Positions 34,434 through 42,892 of a stretch of 55,749 nt of DNA are shown here, one piece after another. Where the stretch lies: NCBI GenBank assembly GCA_022825385.1, contig JAJDWX010000024.1, positions 1-55,749 of the forward strand, given 5' to 3'. Each line of letters starts with the position of its first letter. Positions within the stretch are counted from its first letter, which is position 1. Under the pieces are notes generated by a model. That model had not been told where the DNA came from. It did not search any database and saw only the letters and a list, made by a program, of their open reading frames with translations. The translations under genes were made by a program, and so were the position numbers. Source of the stretch: Rhodothermales bacterium (lineage in GTDB: Bacteria > Bacteroidota > Rhodothermia > Rhodothermales > VXPQ01).

Positions 34434-35378
34434 TCAGTACCGTTCCCGGTATCTGCGGATGATGAGATTCGCCAGGAAATTCATGCTCAGGGTCATCAAA
34501 AACAGCACGAGGCCCACCGCGAAGAGGCTGTAAAACTCGACCGTCCCCTGCGGCGTGTCCCCAAGGCTTACGTTTACGATGAACGCCGTCATCGTTTGCA
34601 CCGACTCCGCGGGATTCGCGGTAAGGTTCGGCATGGCGCCGGCGGCGAGCGTGACGATCATCGTTTCGCCGATGGCGCGGCTAAGCGCCAGAATGAAGCT
34701 GGCCACGATGCCGCTGACGGCGCCCGGCACCATCACCCTGAGCACCACTTCGATCCGGGTGGCGCCCAGCGCATAGGCGCCCTCGGCCAGCGAACGAGGG
34801 ACGGCGCGAATGGCGTCTTCGCTCAGGGAAGAGACCATGGGGATAATCATGACGCCTACCACGATCCCCGCGCTAAGGGCATTGTAGATATTCAGGCCCG
34901 GCACGAACGTCTGCAACAAGGGCGTCACAAAGGTCAGCGCAAAATAGCCGTAGACCACGGTGGGAATGCCCGCGAGCAACTCCAGGCCCGGTTTCAGGAC
35001 TTTCCGTACGCGCTCGGGCGCGTATTCGGCAATGAAAATGGCGCTCATCAGCCCGATGGGAAGTGCCACGAGGGCCGCAATGACCGTAACGAGCAGCGTA
35101 CCCGACAACAGGGGCCATATCCCGAAATGCTTGTCTATGAACTGCGGCGTCCAGCGCGTTTCGGTCAGAAATTCGACAATGGAAACCTCCGCGAAGAAAT
35201 GCAGCGATTCCACGAGGAGCACGGCGGCGATGCCCAGCGTGGTCAGTACGCTGACCAGGGCGCAAAAACCCAACGCATACTCGACGGCCCGTTCTTTCGG
35301 GCTGTGGAGCATGTTGACGGCCAGGTCTGCGTGCGCGCCCGTCTTCGCGCCCGTCGATATTTGCTGCGAATCGGCCAC
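34434..35378 (-). CDS. pstC: phosphate ABC transporter permease PstC
   Basis: Inner-membrane subunit of 314 residues. The N-terminus is cytoplasmic, then FCALVSVLTTLGIAAVLLVE forms the first helix. The Pst motifs LLAGIPTVVYGYFALTFVTP and AIRAVPRSLAEGAYALGATRIE, then [19 protein letters not shown], are intact. It ends 2 bp before pstA and begins 15 bp past pstS, so the operon order is pstS-C-A-B-phoU. Confidence 0.96.
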   Translation of the reverse strand: MADSQQISTGAKTGAHADLAVNMLHSPKERAVEYALGFCALVSVLTTLGIAAVLLVESLHFFAEVSIVEFLTETRWTPQFIDKHFGIWPLLSGTLLVTVIAALVALPIGLMSAIFIAEYAPERVRKVLKPGLELLAGIPTVVYGYFALTFVTPLLQTFVPGLNIYNALSAGIVVGVMIIPMVSSLSEDAIRAVPRSLAEGAYALGATRIEVVLRVMVPGAVSGIVASFILALSRAIGETMIVTLAAGAMPNLTANPAESVQTMTAFIVNVSLGDTPQGTVEFYSLFAVGLVLFLMTLSMNFLANLIIRRYRERY

Positions 35379-35393
35379 GGCCTGCGAACGACG

Positions 35394-36479
35394 CTATAGC
35401 GCTTCCGGTTCGGACAAGAGCGAGTCGGAGGACGCGGAAGAGGCTTCGGGGGACATATACCGGGTCAGCAGTTCGCGCATGGTCACGCCTACGTGGGCTT
35501 CCTCGCCGAACATCGTGCCCAGGACGCGGCGCTCGAAACGCTCGAGGGCCAGGGCGTATTCCTCGTCGGAAAGCGGCACATAGCCTACGTCCCGGGAAAG
35601 GGAACCTGCGTTTTCGAGATAAAAACGGACGAACGCGCTAACGATTTCCCGTTCCGCGGCAGCGGGGCGCACATAGATGAAGAGCGGTCGGGACAGGGGC
35701 GCGTACGTACCGTCCCCTACCGTCGTCAGCGTAGGCCGTACGCACCCGTCGCCGTTGTCCGGGTCGCCGTCGTCGACGCTCAGCAGTTTGAGCCGGTCTG
35801 CGTTTTCCTCGTAATAGGCGATGCCAAAGAAGCCCAGCGCGTCGGGGTCCCCGGAAATGCCCTGCACCAGCACGTTGTCGTCCTCGCTCGCCGTGAAATC
35901 CGACCGGCTGGCGCCCGACGCGCCGCCCACGGCCTCGGTGAAATAATCGTACGTCCCGCTGTCCGTGCCGGGGCCGTAGAGGGAGAGTTCGCGATCGGGG
36001 AAGCCGGGGCGCACTTCGCTCCAGTTGCCAACGCTGCTGCCGGGCTCCCAGATGGCGCGCAGTTCGTCCACCGTCAGGCAGTCGGCCCAGTCGTTGTCCG
36101 GATGCGCGACCACCGCCAGGCCGTCGTAGGCCACCGGCAACTCGATGAAGTCGATGCCCTCCTCCGCGGCCAACGCCAGTTCGGTGGACTTGATCACCCG
36201 GGACGCATCGTTTATATCCGTTTCGCCCTGAAGGAATTTGCTGAATCCGCCGCCCGTTCCGCTCACGCCCACCGTGACGCGCGGCGCGCGTCCATGGGCG
36301 ATCATGAATTCTTCGGCGACGGCTTCCGTAATCGGATACACCGTACTGGAACCGTCGATCTGGACCGAGCCGGAGAGTTGGCCCTCGACGGGCTCGCGGG
36401 CGCAGCCGCTCGCGGCGGCCGCAAGGACAAGCAGCGCCGCAAGGGGCGCGAGGCGGGACGAAAAAAGTTTTGAAGACAT
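35394..36479 (-). CDS. pstS: phosphate-binding lipoprotein PstS
   Basis: From ATG 36479 the 361-residue protein has a lipoprotein signal ([16 protein letters not shown], Cys 26). It has the phosphate-loop motifs [30 protein letters not shown] and [16 protein letters not shown], the SphX/PstS-like arrangement. The C-terminal ~35 residues are a charged Ser/Glu tail. The open frame continues to 36665, but that extension crosses the dispersed repeat at 36563 and lacks a signal peptide, so it is not used. The repeat ends 84 bp upstream of the start and could influence expression; I see no clear Pho box. Confidence 0.94.
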   Translation of the reverse strand: MSSKLFSSRLAPLAALLVLAAAASGCAREPVEGQLSGSVQIDGSSTVYPITEAVAEEFMIAHGRAPRVTVGVSGTGGGFSKFLQGETDINDASRVIKSTELALAAEEGIDFIELPVAYDGLAVVAHPDNDWADCLTVDELRAIWEPGSSVGNWSEVRPGFPDRELSLYGPGTDSGTYDYFTEAVGGASGASRSDFTASEDDNVLVQGISGDPDALGFFGIAYYEENADRLKLLSVDDGDPDNGDGCVRPTLTTVGDGTYAPLSRPLFIYVRPAAAEREIVSAFVRFYLENAGSLSRDVGYVPLSDEEYALALERFERRVLGTMFGEEAHVGVTMRELLTRYMSPEASSASSDSLLSEPEAL

Positions 36480-37065
36480 GGTCGGTACAGGAGCGAAAAA
36501 GAAAAAGGCAGCGGCAACAGGAACAAGACAGCGCAGGACATGCCCGCGCCCGGATCGACTACAGGATACTCTGATTAAATCCGCGAAGCTCAGAGGCATG
36601 CGAGGGGTGCGCTGGCAAGGAATGACGAAGCAGCATGGCAGGCCCCATGTAATGAGGAATGACACAGCCAGCGTGCCCCTCGCAGCCTCCCGAAGGGCGC
36701 GTCACGGACGCAACGTACCGAATCTACGGTGTTTTCTGATGATTTCAATGATTCGGGCATGACGATCTTTGCGGGCAATAGTGACGCGCTGAGCGAAGCG
36801 GCTTTGATCAGAGTATCCTACAACCTTGTACGATAACAAAGAATGGACTGAGGATTGTTACCAAAGTGTTAAATTATCGACTTTTTATAAAAATTATTCG
36901 GGCGCGGCGCCTTGAACGGACGGACCGTTTGCGGGGCCGTCCGCAGCCCTTTCCCGAAAGCGCCCGGCGCAGCGGACCGGAAGCGCGCGGAACGAGACCC
37001 TGCGCCTTCCGTTCCATGCGTACGCGCCAACAAACGCCCGCCGCCCGCGAACCGCCGCGTATCCC
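36480..37065. other. intergenic region between pstS and the epimerase gene
   Basis: About 585 bp between divergent genes. It contains a full copy of the dispersed repeat (36563-36819), then an AT-rich stretch (about 36830-36895) that could hold a promoter for the downstream genes, then GC-rich sequence without a recognisable ORF. Confidence 0.6.
36563..36819 (+). mobile_element. dispersed MITE-like element, copy D (complete, with terminal inverted repeats)
   Basis: The 257-bp element begins AGGATACTCTGATTAAA and ends TTTGATCAGAGTATCCT; these termini are inverted repeats of about 17 bp with one difference. Inside, GCGAGGGGTGCGCTGG and CCAGCGTGCCCCTCGC form a second inverted pair. It has no coding capacity. 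This is the only complete copy in the window and defines the family. A clear target-site duplication is not visible (possibly TAC/ACA around the ends). It lies 84 bp upstream of pstS. Confidence 0.85.
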
Positions 37066-38007
37066 ATGCCCCGCCTTGACCATGTCGGTATAGCGACAGC
37101 AGACGCCGAGCGCCTGCTGGATGCGCTCCGCGACCTGTTGGGCGAAACGCGCTACTCGTCCGAAACGCTCGAAAAAGACGGGGTGCGCATCGCGTTCGTA
37201 TCGGGGGGCGGCGCGCAACTGGAACTGCTGGAAGCGCTCGACGAAACGTCGCCCGTGGCGCGCTTTCTGCGGGAGCGGAAAGGCGGGTTGCACCACCTTG
37301 CTTTCGAAGTCGAGGATATTCACGCCATGCACCGGCGGGTCCGCGAGGCGGGCTATGCGCCCATCGACCCGGCGCCGCGACCCGGCGCCGAGGGCAAAAG
37401 CGTTTTCTTCGTCCATCCCGGGCAAACCGGGCAGATTCTGATCGAATTTTGCGCCCGCGCCGCCCCTCGGCTGGAGCCTGCGGCGGGCGCGCTGCCGGCA
37501 GGGGTCCGGCGCGTCGTTCGCGCGCGCGGCTCCGAAACGCAAACGCCGCTCCTGCATATCGCGGCCACGGCGACGCCCCCTTCCCCCGCGCCGGACGCGC
37601 TGGCAGAGCGCCTCGCGCCAGCCAGAATATACGTCGCAGCAGAGGCGGATGAAAACCCGAACGTCCCGGCGCTTATCGACTGGCTCGGCAAGCCGTCCGT
37701 ACATCTGCTGGCGCAGGGCCTGTCTGCGAAACCGGTTATGGACGCGGCCCGCGCCGACGCCCGCATCCAGGCGACCCTGTGGGCGGATCCGGACCCGGAC
37801 GCATTCGACGCGGCGCGACCTGTCCCGGCAAGCACGCTGTTCTTGACCGGGGACAGCGAGGCAGGGCTTTCCGCAGCCCGGGCCTTGCGGCGGCGGTTCC
37901 CGGACGCGGCCATCGCGGCGACGTCCGACCCGGCGCTGCGCATCGCGCTCGTCAAGCGGCATATCGAACGATATCCGGCCGCGCAAGCGCGGGCGGCGCG
38001 CCCATGA
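37066..38007 (+). CDS. mce: methylmalonyl-CoA epimerase with a C-terminal extension of unknown function
   Basis: Residues 1-135 are a complete vicinal-oxygen-chelate epimerase: metal ligands His 6 (LDHVGIA), Glu 53 (QLELLE), His 77 (HHLAFEV) and Glu 127 (ILIEF). It would interconvert (R)- and (S)-methylmalonyl-CoA in propionate/succinyl-CoA metabolism. Family members are usually about 135-150 residues; this one has 313. The extra ~175 residues (from LEPAAGALPAG) are Ala/Arg-rich, with alternating strand/helix pattern (ARIYVAAEADE, SVHLLAQGLSAKPVM, STLFLTGDSEAGLSAARAL); they are not recognised, though they loosely resemble an alpha/beta-hydrolase core. The stop overlaps the uvrC start (ATGA at 38004-38007). 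Confidence 0.82.
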   Translation: MPRLDHVGIATADAERLLDALRDLLGETRYSSETLEKDGVRIAFVSGGGAQLELLEALDETSPVARFLRERKGGLHHLAFEVEDIHAMHRRVREAGYAPIDPAPRPGAEGKSVFFVHPGQTGQILIEFCARAAPRLEPAAGALPAGVRRVVRARGSETQTPLLHIAATATPPSPAPDALAERLAPARIYVAAEADENPNVPALIDWLGKPSVHLLAQGLSAKPVMDAARADARIQATLWADPDPDAFDAARPVPASTLFLTGDSEAGLSAARALRRRFPDAAIAATSDPALRIALVKRHIERYPAAQARAARP

Positions 38008-39866
38008 CTCCGGAACTGAAGCAAAAGATCGACCGCCTGCCCCGGCTCCCTGGCGTCTATCAGCACAAGGACGCCGACGGAAACGTACTCTACGTGGGCA
38101 AGGCGAAAGACCTTCGCAGCCGCGTCCGGTCCTGGTTTCGGGACCATCATGCGCGAGACGGACGGTTGCGCATCATGATCGGCAAGACGACGGACGTGGA
38201 AGCGATCGTTACGGACACGGAAGCCGAAGCGCTCATCCTTGAAAACAACCTCATCAAACATCTCAAGCCGCGCTACAATGTCCTTTTGCGCGACGACAAA
38301 ACCTTTCCCTTCATTTGCATTCGGAAAGAGCCCTTCCCCCGCGTTTTTCCAACGCGCCGCATCGTACGCGACGGATCGAAATATTTCGGACCGTACGCGG
38401 ACGTAAAAAACATGCGCCTGATGTTGCGGGCGATCCGATCTGTTTTTCAATTGCGCACCTGCGCCCTGAACCTTGCGCCGGAACCCATCGCCGCCGGCAA
38501 ATACGACCCTTGCCTGGAATACCATATTAAAAAATGCGCGGCGCCCTGCATTGGACGGCAGTCCGAAGCCGAGTACGACCGCACGATAGAACAAGTCGAA
38601 AAACTGCTGAACGGACACACGAAAGCGCTGATTTCCCTGCTCCGCGACGAAATGGAGCGCCTTTCCGAAAACATGCAATTCGAGGAAGCGGCCGGATTGC
38701 GAGACCGCATCCTGGCCCTTGAAAAATACGCCCGAAAACAAAAAGTGGTAAGCGAGGACGAGGCCGACCGGGACCTCTTTGCCCTTGCGCTGGACGAGCG
38801 GGAAAATGTGGCGTGCGGGGCGGTGTTTCAAGTGCGCGAAGGCAAAGTCGTCGGGCGGCGGCATACCTACGTCCATCCGATAGAAGGATTGCCGGATACG
38901 GCGTTGATGCAACGGCTCGTAGAAGATTATTATGCGGACGCTGCGTTTTTTCCCGGAGAAGTACTCTTGAGCCACGACATCGCCGAACCGGAAGCGGTAA
39001 AGGAATTGCTCCTGCAGCGGCGCGGCAAGAAGGTCCCCCTCGCCGTGCCGCAGCGGGGTCCCAAGGCCAAACTGATGGGCATGGTGCATGCGAACGCAAC
39101 CATACTCCTTGACGAATGGAAAATGCGCAAGACGAAGCGCGGCGAGGACCGCATTCCCCATGCCGTACGATCCCTCGAAAAAGATTTGCGCCTGCAAACC
39201 TTGCCGCGACGCATCGAATGCTTCGATATTTCGCACCTTGCGGGCACGGGCACGGTAGCGTCCTGCGTGGTGTTTCGCGACGGACGGCCCCGCAAAAGCG
39301 AATATCGCCGCTACAAGATCCGCGGCGCCGTCCCCGGCAAACCCGACGACTACCAAAGCATGCGCGAGGTCGTCGCGCGGCGGTACGCGAACCGGGAAGA
39401 TATCGAATGGCCGGACCTTGTGGTAATCGATGGCGGCAAAGGGCAACTTTCGGCGGCCGCCGATGCGTTGCGGACCGCAGGCGCGTATGGAAAGTTTCCG
39501 GTCGTCGGGCTGGCGAAACGGCTTGAAGAAGTGTTTTTCCCGGGCAATTCCGAGGCGCTGCACATTCCCAAAGCCAGTACGTCGCTTCAGCTCCTGCAAC
39601 GCATCCGGAACGAGGCGCACCGCTTCGCCGTGGCCTTTCAGCGAACGCAGCGAAAAAAAAAGGTCCTTCACTCTTCGCTGCGCGAAATCGACGGCGTCGG
39701 CGAAAAAACCGCGCAGAAACTGATTCGGCGCTTCGGCTCCGCGAAACAGGTGGAAGCCGCCGGAGAAGAGGCCCTGCGCGACGTCGTCGGCCCTGCCGCG
39801 GCGCGCAAGATCGCCGCTTTTTTCGAAGCCAAAAACGGGGGTGCATCTTCCGAGCGCTCTGCGTAA
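38004..39866 (+). CDS. uvrC: excinuclease ABC subunit C (UvrC)
   Basis: Nucleotide excision repair nuclease that makes both incisions around a UvrAB-marked lesion. The 620 residues have an N-terminal GIY-YIG domain (LPGVYQHKDADGNVLYVGKA, about 14-33). A Cys-rich block follows, CLEYHIKKCAAPCIG. The UVR motif lies at about 205-230 (ENMQFEEAAGLRDRI). The RNase H-like 5' nuclease domain has ECFDISHLAGT and DLVVIDGGKGQL. A C-terminal helix-hairpin-helix pair ends the protein (REIDGVGEKTAQKLIRRFGS, then GPAAARKI). A run of nine A at about 39653-39661 encodes Lys-Lys-Lys and is a possible slippage site. Start ATG 38004 overlaps the upstream stop. Confidence 0.97.
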   Translation: MTPELKQKIDRLPRLPGVYQHKDADGNVLYVGKAKDLRSRVRSWFRDHHARDGRLRIMIGKTTDVEAIVTDTEAEALILENNLIKHLKPRYNVLLRDDKTFPFICIRKEPFPRVFPTRRIVRDGSKYFGPYADVKNMRLMLRAIRSVFQLRTCALNLAPEPIAAGKYDPCLEYHIKKCAAPCIGRQSEAEYDRTIEQVEKLLNGHTKALISLLRDEMERLSENMQFEEAAGLRDRILALEKYARKQKVVSEDEADRDLFALALDERENVACGAVFQVREGKVVGRRHTYVHPIEGLPDTALMQRLVEDYYADAAFFPGEVLLSHDIAEPEAVKELLLQRRGKKVPLAVPQRGPKAKLMGMVHANATILLDEWKMRKTKRGEDRIPHAVRSLEKDLRLQTLPRRIECFDISHLAGTGTVASCVVFRDGRPRKSEYRRYKIRGAVPGKPDDYQSMREVVARRYANREDIEWPDLVVIDGGKGQLSAAADALRTAGAYGKFPVVGLAKRLEEVFFPGNSEALHIPKASTSLQLLQRIRNEAHRFAVAFQRTQRKKKVLHSSLREIDGVGEKTAQKLIRRFGSAKQVEAAGEEALRDVVGPAAARKIAAFFEAKNGGASSERSA

Positions 39867-39930
39867 GTTGTACGGAATACGCATTCCCGGCGCAACGCCG
39901 CGCAAACGCTCACCGCCATCTCGCTGCGAC

Positions 39931-40923
39931 ATGCTGAATTACATATGGGCCGGCCTGATTGTCGCCGCCCTTGCATTCGCCATCGTTTCCGACCTGCGAG
40001 ACGGCGCCAGCGACCGGTTTCGGAATCACGCCGCGCTGCCGATCGCCCTGGAGTATCCGGAAGGCTATCGGGAGGAAGCGCGGCGCGTTCCGGTGCATAT
40101 CCGGATCGACGCGGAAACGTACCAGTCGTTCTACGGCGTGGACGCCGCCCCCGATTCCGTCTACGCGGGACACGTGCTCCGTACGCAAGCCGGCGCCCGC
40201 CTCTTTTTCGCCGAGCGCGCCGCCCTGCCGGATCCGCTCTTGCGCATCCGGGATTTTTCCGGCGGAGACGCCCTCGAAGGCACGCTGGGGCCGGAAAACG
40301 CGGCGGACGCGCTCGTCGCCACATCCGTCCGCTTCGATCCCGTGCGTTTTCCGCACTTGCAGGACATCACCAGGGCCGCTTTCGACTTCGCAGACACGGC
40401 CGTCGAAATCGCCATCGGCCTCGTCGGCGTGCTGGCGCTTTTCCTCGGATTGCTTAAAATCGCGGAAGCCGGGGGGCTCATTCGCCAAATGGCCCGCCTC
40501 GTGGAACCGCTCCTGCGCCCGCTTTTTCCCGGCGTCCCGAAAGGGCATCCGGCCTTCGCCATGATCGTGCTGAACTTGTCCGCCAACGTATTGGGCCTCG
40601 GCAACGCCGCGACGCCGCTCGGCATCAAAGCCATGGAAGAACTGCAAACGCTGAATCCGGTGAAGGATACGGCCACGAACCCCATGGTTATGCTGCTGGC
40701 GATGAATACGGCCAGCGTACAGCTGGTCCCGCCGGCGCTGCTTGTGGCCGTCATAGGGCTTCAGGTCAACGAACTGATTTTCCCTATCATCGCGGTAACC
40801 GGCGCCTCCCTGGCGGTCGCCACGGGAACCGCCTGGCTCCTTGAGCGCGCGCCCCTCTGGAAACGAAGCGACCCGAACGCCCGCCCCGCCGAACCAACCG
40901 CATCCGGGGAGGACGCGCCATGA
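39931..40923 (+). CDS. spmA: spore maturation protein A-like (nucleoside-recognition/Gate domain)
   Basis: The 330-residue membrane protein begins MLNYIWAGLIVAALAFAIVS. Residues about 25-140 form an extracytoplasmic insertion (LEYPEGYREEARRVPVHIRI, FYGVDAAPDSVYAGHVL, ...) before the typical SpmA core with IGLVGVLALFLGLLKIAEAGG, NLSANVLGLGNAATPLGIKA and TNPMVMLLAMNTASVQL. The start at 39931 is chosen because the upstream in-frame extension overlaps uvrC. The stop overlaps spmB (ATGA at 40920). SpmAB is found in many non-sporulating bacteria; a transport role is inferred from the Gate domain. Confidence 0.88.
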   Translation: MLNYIWAGLIVAALAFAIVSDLRDGASDRFRNHAALPIALEYPEGYREEARRVPVHIRIDAETYQSFYGVDAAPDSVYAGHVLRTQAGARLFFAERAALPDPLLRIRDFSGGDALEGTLGPENAADALVATSVRFDPVRFPHLQDITRAAFDFADTAVEIAIGLVGVLALFLGLLKIAEAGGLIRQMARLVEPLLRPLFPGVPKGHPAFAMIVLNLSANVLGLGNAATPLGIKAMEELQTLNPVKDTATNPMVMLLAMNTASVQLVPPALLVAVIGLQVNELIFPIIAVTGASLAVATGTAWLLERAPLWKRSDPNARPAEPTASGEDAP

Positions 40924-41468
40924 CCTGGTTCCGCTACTTCATCGATTATTTCTCCATCCTCGTGCTGCCGCTCATGATCGTGGGGTTGCCGGTCTACGGC
41001 CTCATTCGGGGCGTAAAAGTGTACGAAGAGTTCGTGGAAGGCGCCAAGGAAGGATTCCGGGTGGCGGTCATGATTATTCCCTATCTGGTCGCCATTCTTT
41101 TCGCCATCGGGATGTTTCGGGCCTCGGGCGCCATGGATTTTCTGGTCGAAACCCTGGAGCCGTTGCTTGGGATCGTGGGTTTTCCGCCAGAAATGCTCCC
41201 CATGGCGATCATTCGGCCCTTGACCGGCTCCGGCTCCGCCGCCGTCGTGGCGGATATGGTGGCCGCATTCGGGGCGGATTCCATCCTGGTGAAGATGGCG
41301 GGCGTCATGTTCGGGTCCACCGAAACCACGTTTTACATCATCGCCGTGTACTTCGGGGCCGTCAACGTAAAGAAAACCCGGCACGCCGTGCCCGCCGGAC
41401 TGACCGCCGACATTTTCGCCATGATTTTCGCGGTGTACCTGGTGCAGTGGCTCTTCGGCGGGGCATAA
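40920..41468 (+). CDS. spmB: spore maturation protein B-like membrane protein
   Basis: The 182-residue partner of SpmA is translationally coupled to it. It has about five hydrophobic segments, with the conserved PLMIVGLPVYGLIRGVKVYEEFVEGAKEG opening, the MFRASGAMDFL turn and the IRPLTGSGSAAVVADM and FGSTETTFYIIAVYFGAVNV blocks that define SpmB. Function in this organism is not known. It is followed by an unusual A-rich periodic array. Confidence 0.92.
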   Translation: MTWFRYFIDYFSILVLPLMIVGLPVYGLIRGVKVYEEFVEGAKEGFRVAVMIIPYLVAILFAIGMFRASGAMDFLVETLEPLLGIVGFPPEMLPMAIIRPLTGSGSAAVVADMVAAFGADSILVKMAGVMFGSTETTFYIIAVYFGAVNVKKTRHAVPAGLTADIFAMIFAVYLVQWLFGGA

Positions 41469-41480
41469 GGCGCTGCGGCA

Positions 41481-41690
41481 AAATGTAAAGCAATTTGAAA
41501 AAAGTAAAGAACAAAACCAAACATAAAGAATTTTAATAAAATATAAAGAAATTTGACAAAACGCAGCCTTATTCGATAAAATGTAAAGAATTATAAACAA
41601 TAAAAATAATTTCTATAAAATGAAAAGAATTTATTGAAATACAAAGAAATTATACGACATGTAAAGAAAATAGTAAGATGTAAAGCGATT
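41481..41690. repeat. degenerate A-rich tandem array, ~19.5-bp period
   Basis: Between the convergent spmB and M14 peptidase genes, the motif ATRTAAAGAA(A)TT recurs with AAAG at 41487, 41506, 41525, 41545, 41585, 41624, 41643, 41663 and 41682. Degenerate positions near 41565 and 41604 fill the two gaps, giving eleven units at a mean spacing of about 19.5 bp (close to two helical turns). The region is extremely A-rich, in contrast with the GC-rich flanks. Units are variable in sequence but very regular in spacing. Spacers are not unique sequence, so it is not a CRISPR array. Confidence 0.75.
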
Positions 41691-41693
41691 CGC

Positions 41694-42818
41694 CTATTCC
41701 GCCGACAGCTGTTCCAGCGCCGCCGACAATGTGCGCAGGTGCATTCGAAGCGCCGACGCGAGGGGAAGCGGGCGCAGCCCCAACCGTTCGATATCCTGGC
41801 GGACGTCCCCGGGCGCCCCGTCGTTTTGCGCAAGCCGCAGGCGAAGTTGGGCGATGATTTGCTGCGATCCGCTCGACGGAGAGAGACCCTTGGCCAAAAA
41901 CAGCGGCAATTCCGTCACGTAGCACAAAGGATCGCCGCCCAGGCTGCGCACATATTCCATGGAACTGCTCCGAAACAGCGCGGCGGTATCCCGGTCGCCG
42001 CGGGCCTCGAAAAACGCGCGCATGGCGGGGGCTTCCGGCGTGGTCCAGAAGCCGGGCGCAAGGTAGAAAAATCCTTTCTCGCCCTGTCGATTGCGGTCGT
42101 ACAGCGGCAGGCGCTCGGCCTCGGCGGCCTCCCGAAACCGCGCCTTTAGCCGGTCGGCGCGATACCCCCAATGCTTTTCGATGAGCAGCAGCGCGCCCCC
42201 GCTGATCCCCATGCCGTGCAAACTCCCGTGCAACGCAAAGGGGCCCTCTTTGCGAAGCCATGCGGCCACCGCGCGGTTCTCCGGGCGCATATCCGGGAAA
42301 CCGAATTCCACGTCGCGTCCGGGCGGCTCCCGCATCGCATGGCGCAAATAGGCCGTGGCCAGGGCCTCGCTTTCGGCCTCCTGCCCCGCTTCGTTCCAGA
42401 TCGTTCGCCAGGCGCGGTTTCGGTTTTCCCCGTCGGGGTTCGTATGCGGGACGATAAAAAACCGGAACGCGTCAAGCAGCGGTCCGTGCGCATCCGGGCG
42501 CTGCGCGATCGCCAGGACGAAGCGGCGCAAAAAATCCGGGCCCACCGGCTCGTCGGGATGATTCCCCGCCATCAGGCTGACACGCCGATCTCCCCGCCCC
42601 AGCGCGACGCCGTCGATGGGGCGGCCTTCCTCGCTCTCGCCAAGCCGAACATAGCGAATCATATCCGGTTGCGCCGCCGCCGCGCGCCGAATCCGCTGCG
42701 CAGCGTCCTCCGGGTCAAGAAAACGATCCGCTTCCTCCCGGACGGGAAGAGCGTTCAGGGTCGCCAGGCTGTCCGCCCAGGCTTGTCTTTCCGAAAACCG
42801 ATTTTTGTCCGATTTCAT
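41694..42818 (-). CDS. M14 family zinc carboxypeptidase-like protein
   Basis: Cytoplasmic-looking 374-residue protein without signal peptide. It has the zinc motif HxxE in GNHPDEPVG (His 87, Glu 90), VPHTNPDGENRNRAW with the substrate-binding Asn/Arg region, HGSLHGMGISGG with the third zinc ligand (His about 198), and a later YVTELPLF with a probable catalytic Glu. This is the M14 carboxypeptidase/deacylase fold. Specificity cannot be read from the sequence. It diverges from dnaE with about 75 bp between starts. Confidence 0.82.
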   Translation of the reverse strand: MKSDKNRFSERQAWADSLATLNALPVREEADRFLDPEDAAQRIRRAAAAQPDMIRYVRLGESEEGRPIDGVALGRGDRRVSLMAGNHPDEPVGPDFLRRFVLAIAQRPDAHGPLLDAFRFFIVPHTNPDGENRNRAWRTIWNEAGQEAESEALATAYLRHAMREPPGRDVEFGFPDMRPENRAVAAWLRKEGPFALHGSLHGMGISGGALLLIEKHWGYRADRLKARFREAAEAERLPLYDRNRQGEKGFFYLAPGFWTTPEAPAMRAFFEARGDRDTAALFRSSSMEYVRSLGGDPLCYVTELPLFLAKGLSPSSGSQQIIAQLRLRLAQNDGAPGDVRQDIERLGLRPLPLASALRMHLRTLSAALEQLSAE

Positions 42819-42892
42819 GGAAACAAATCCATGGTCTTATTTATCCACATGCCTTGACGAAAACGTTTTCGATCCGTTCCTTCGAATGGTCC

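Noticed and set aside
36480..36562. Pho box upstream of pstS
   Set aside because: No repeated CTGTCAT-like motif could be found by eye in this stretch.
37353..39932. 859-residue minus-strand ORF
   Set aside because: It is antisense to uvrC and the epimerase gene; composition is shadow-like.
41481..41690. CRISPR array
   Set aside because: Units are short and degenerate and the intervening bases are not unique spacers; no cas gene is nearby.
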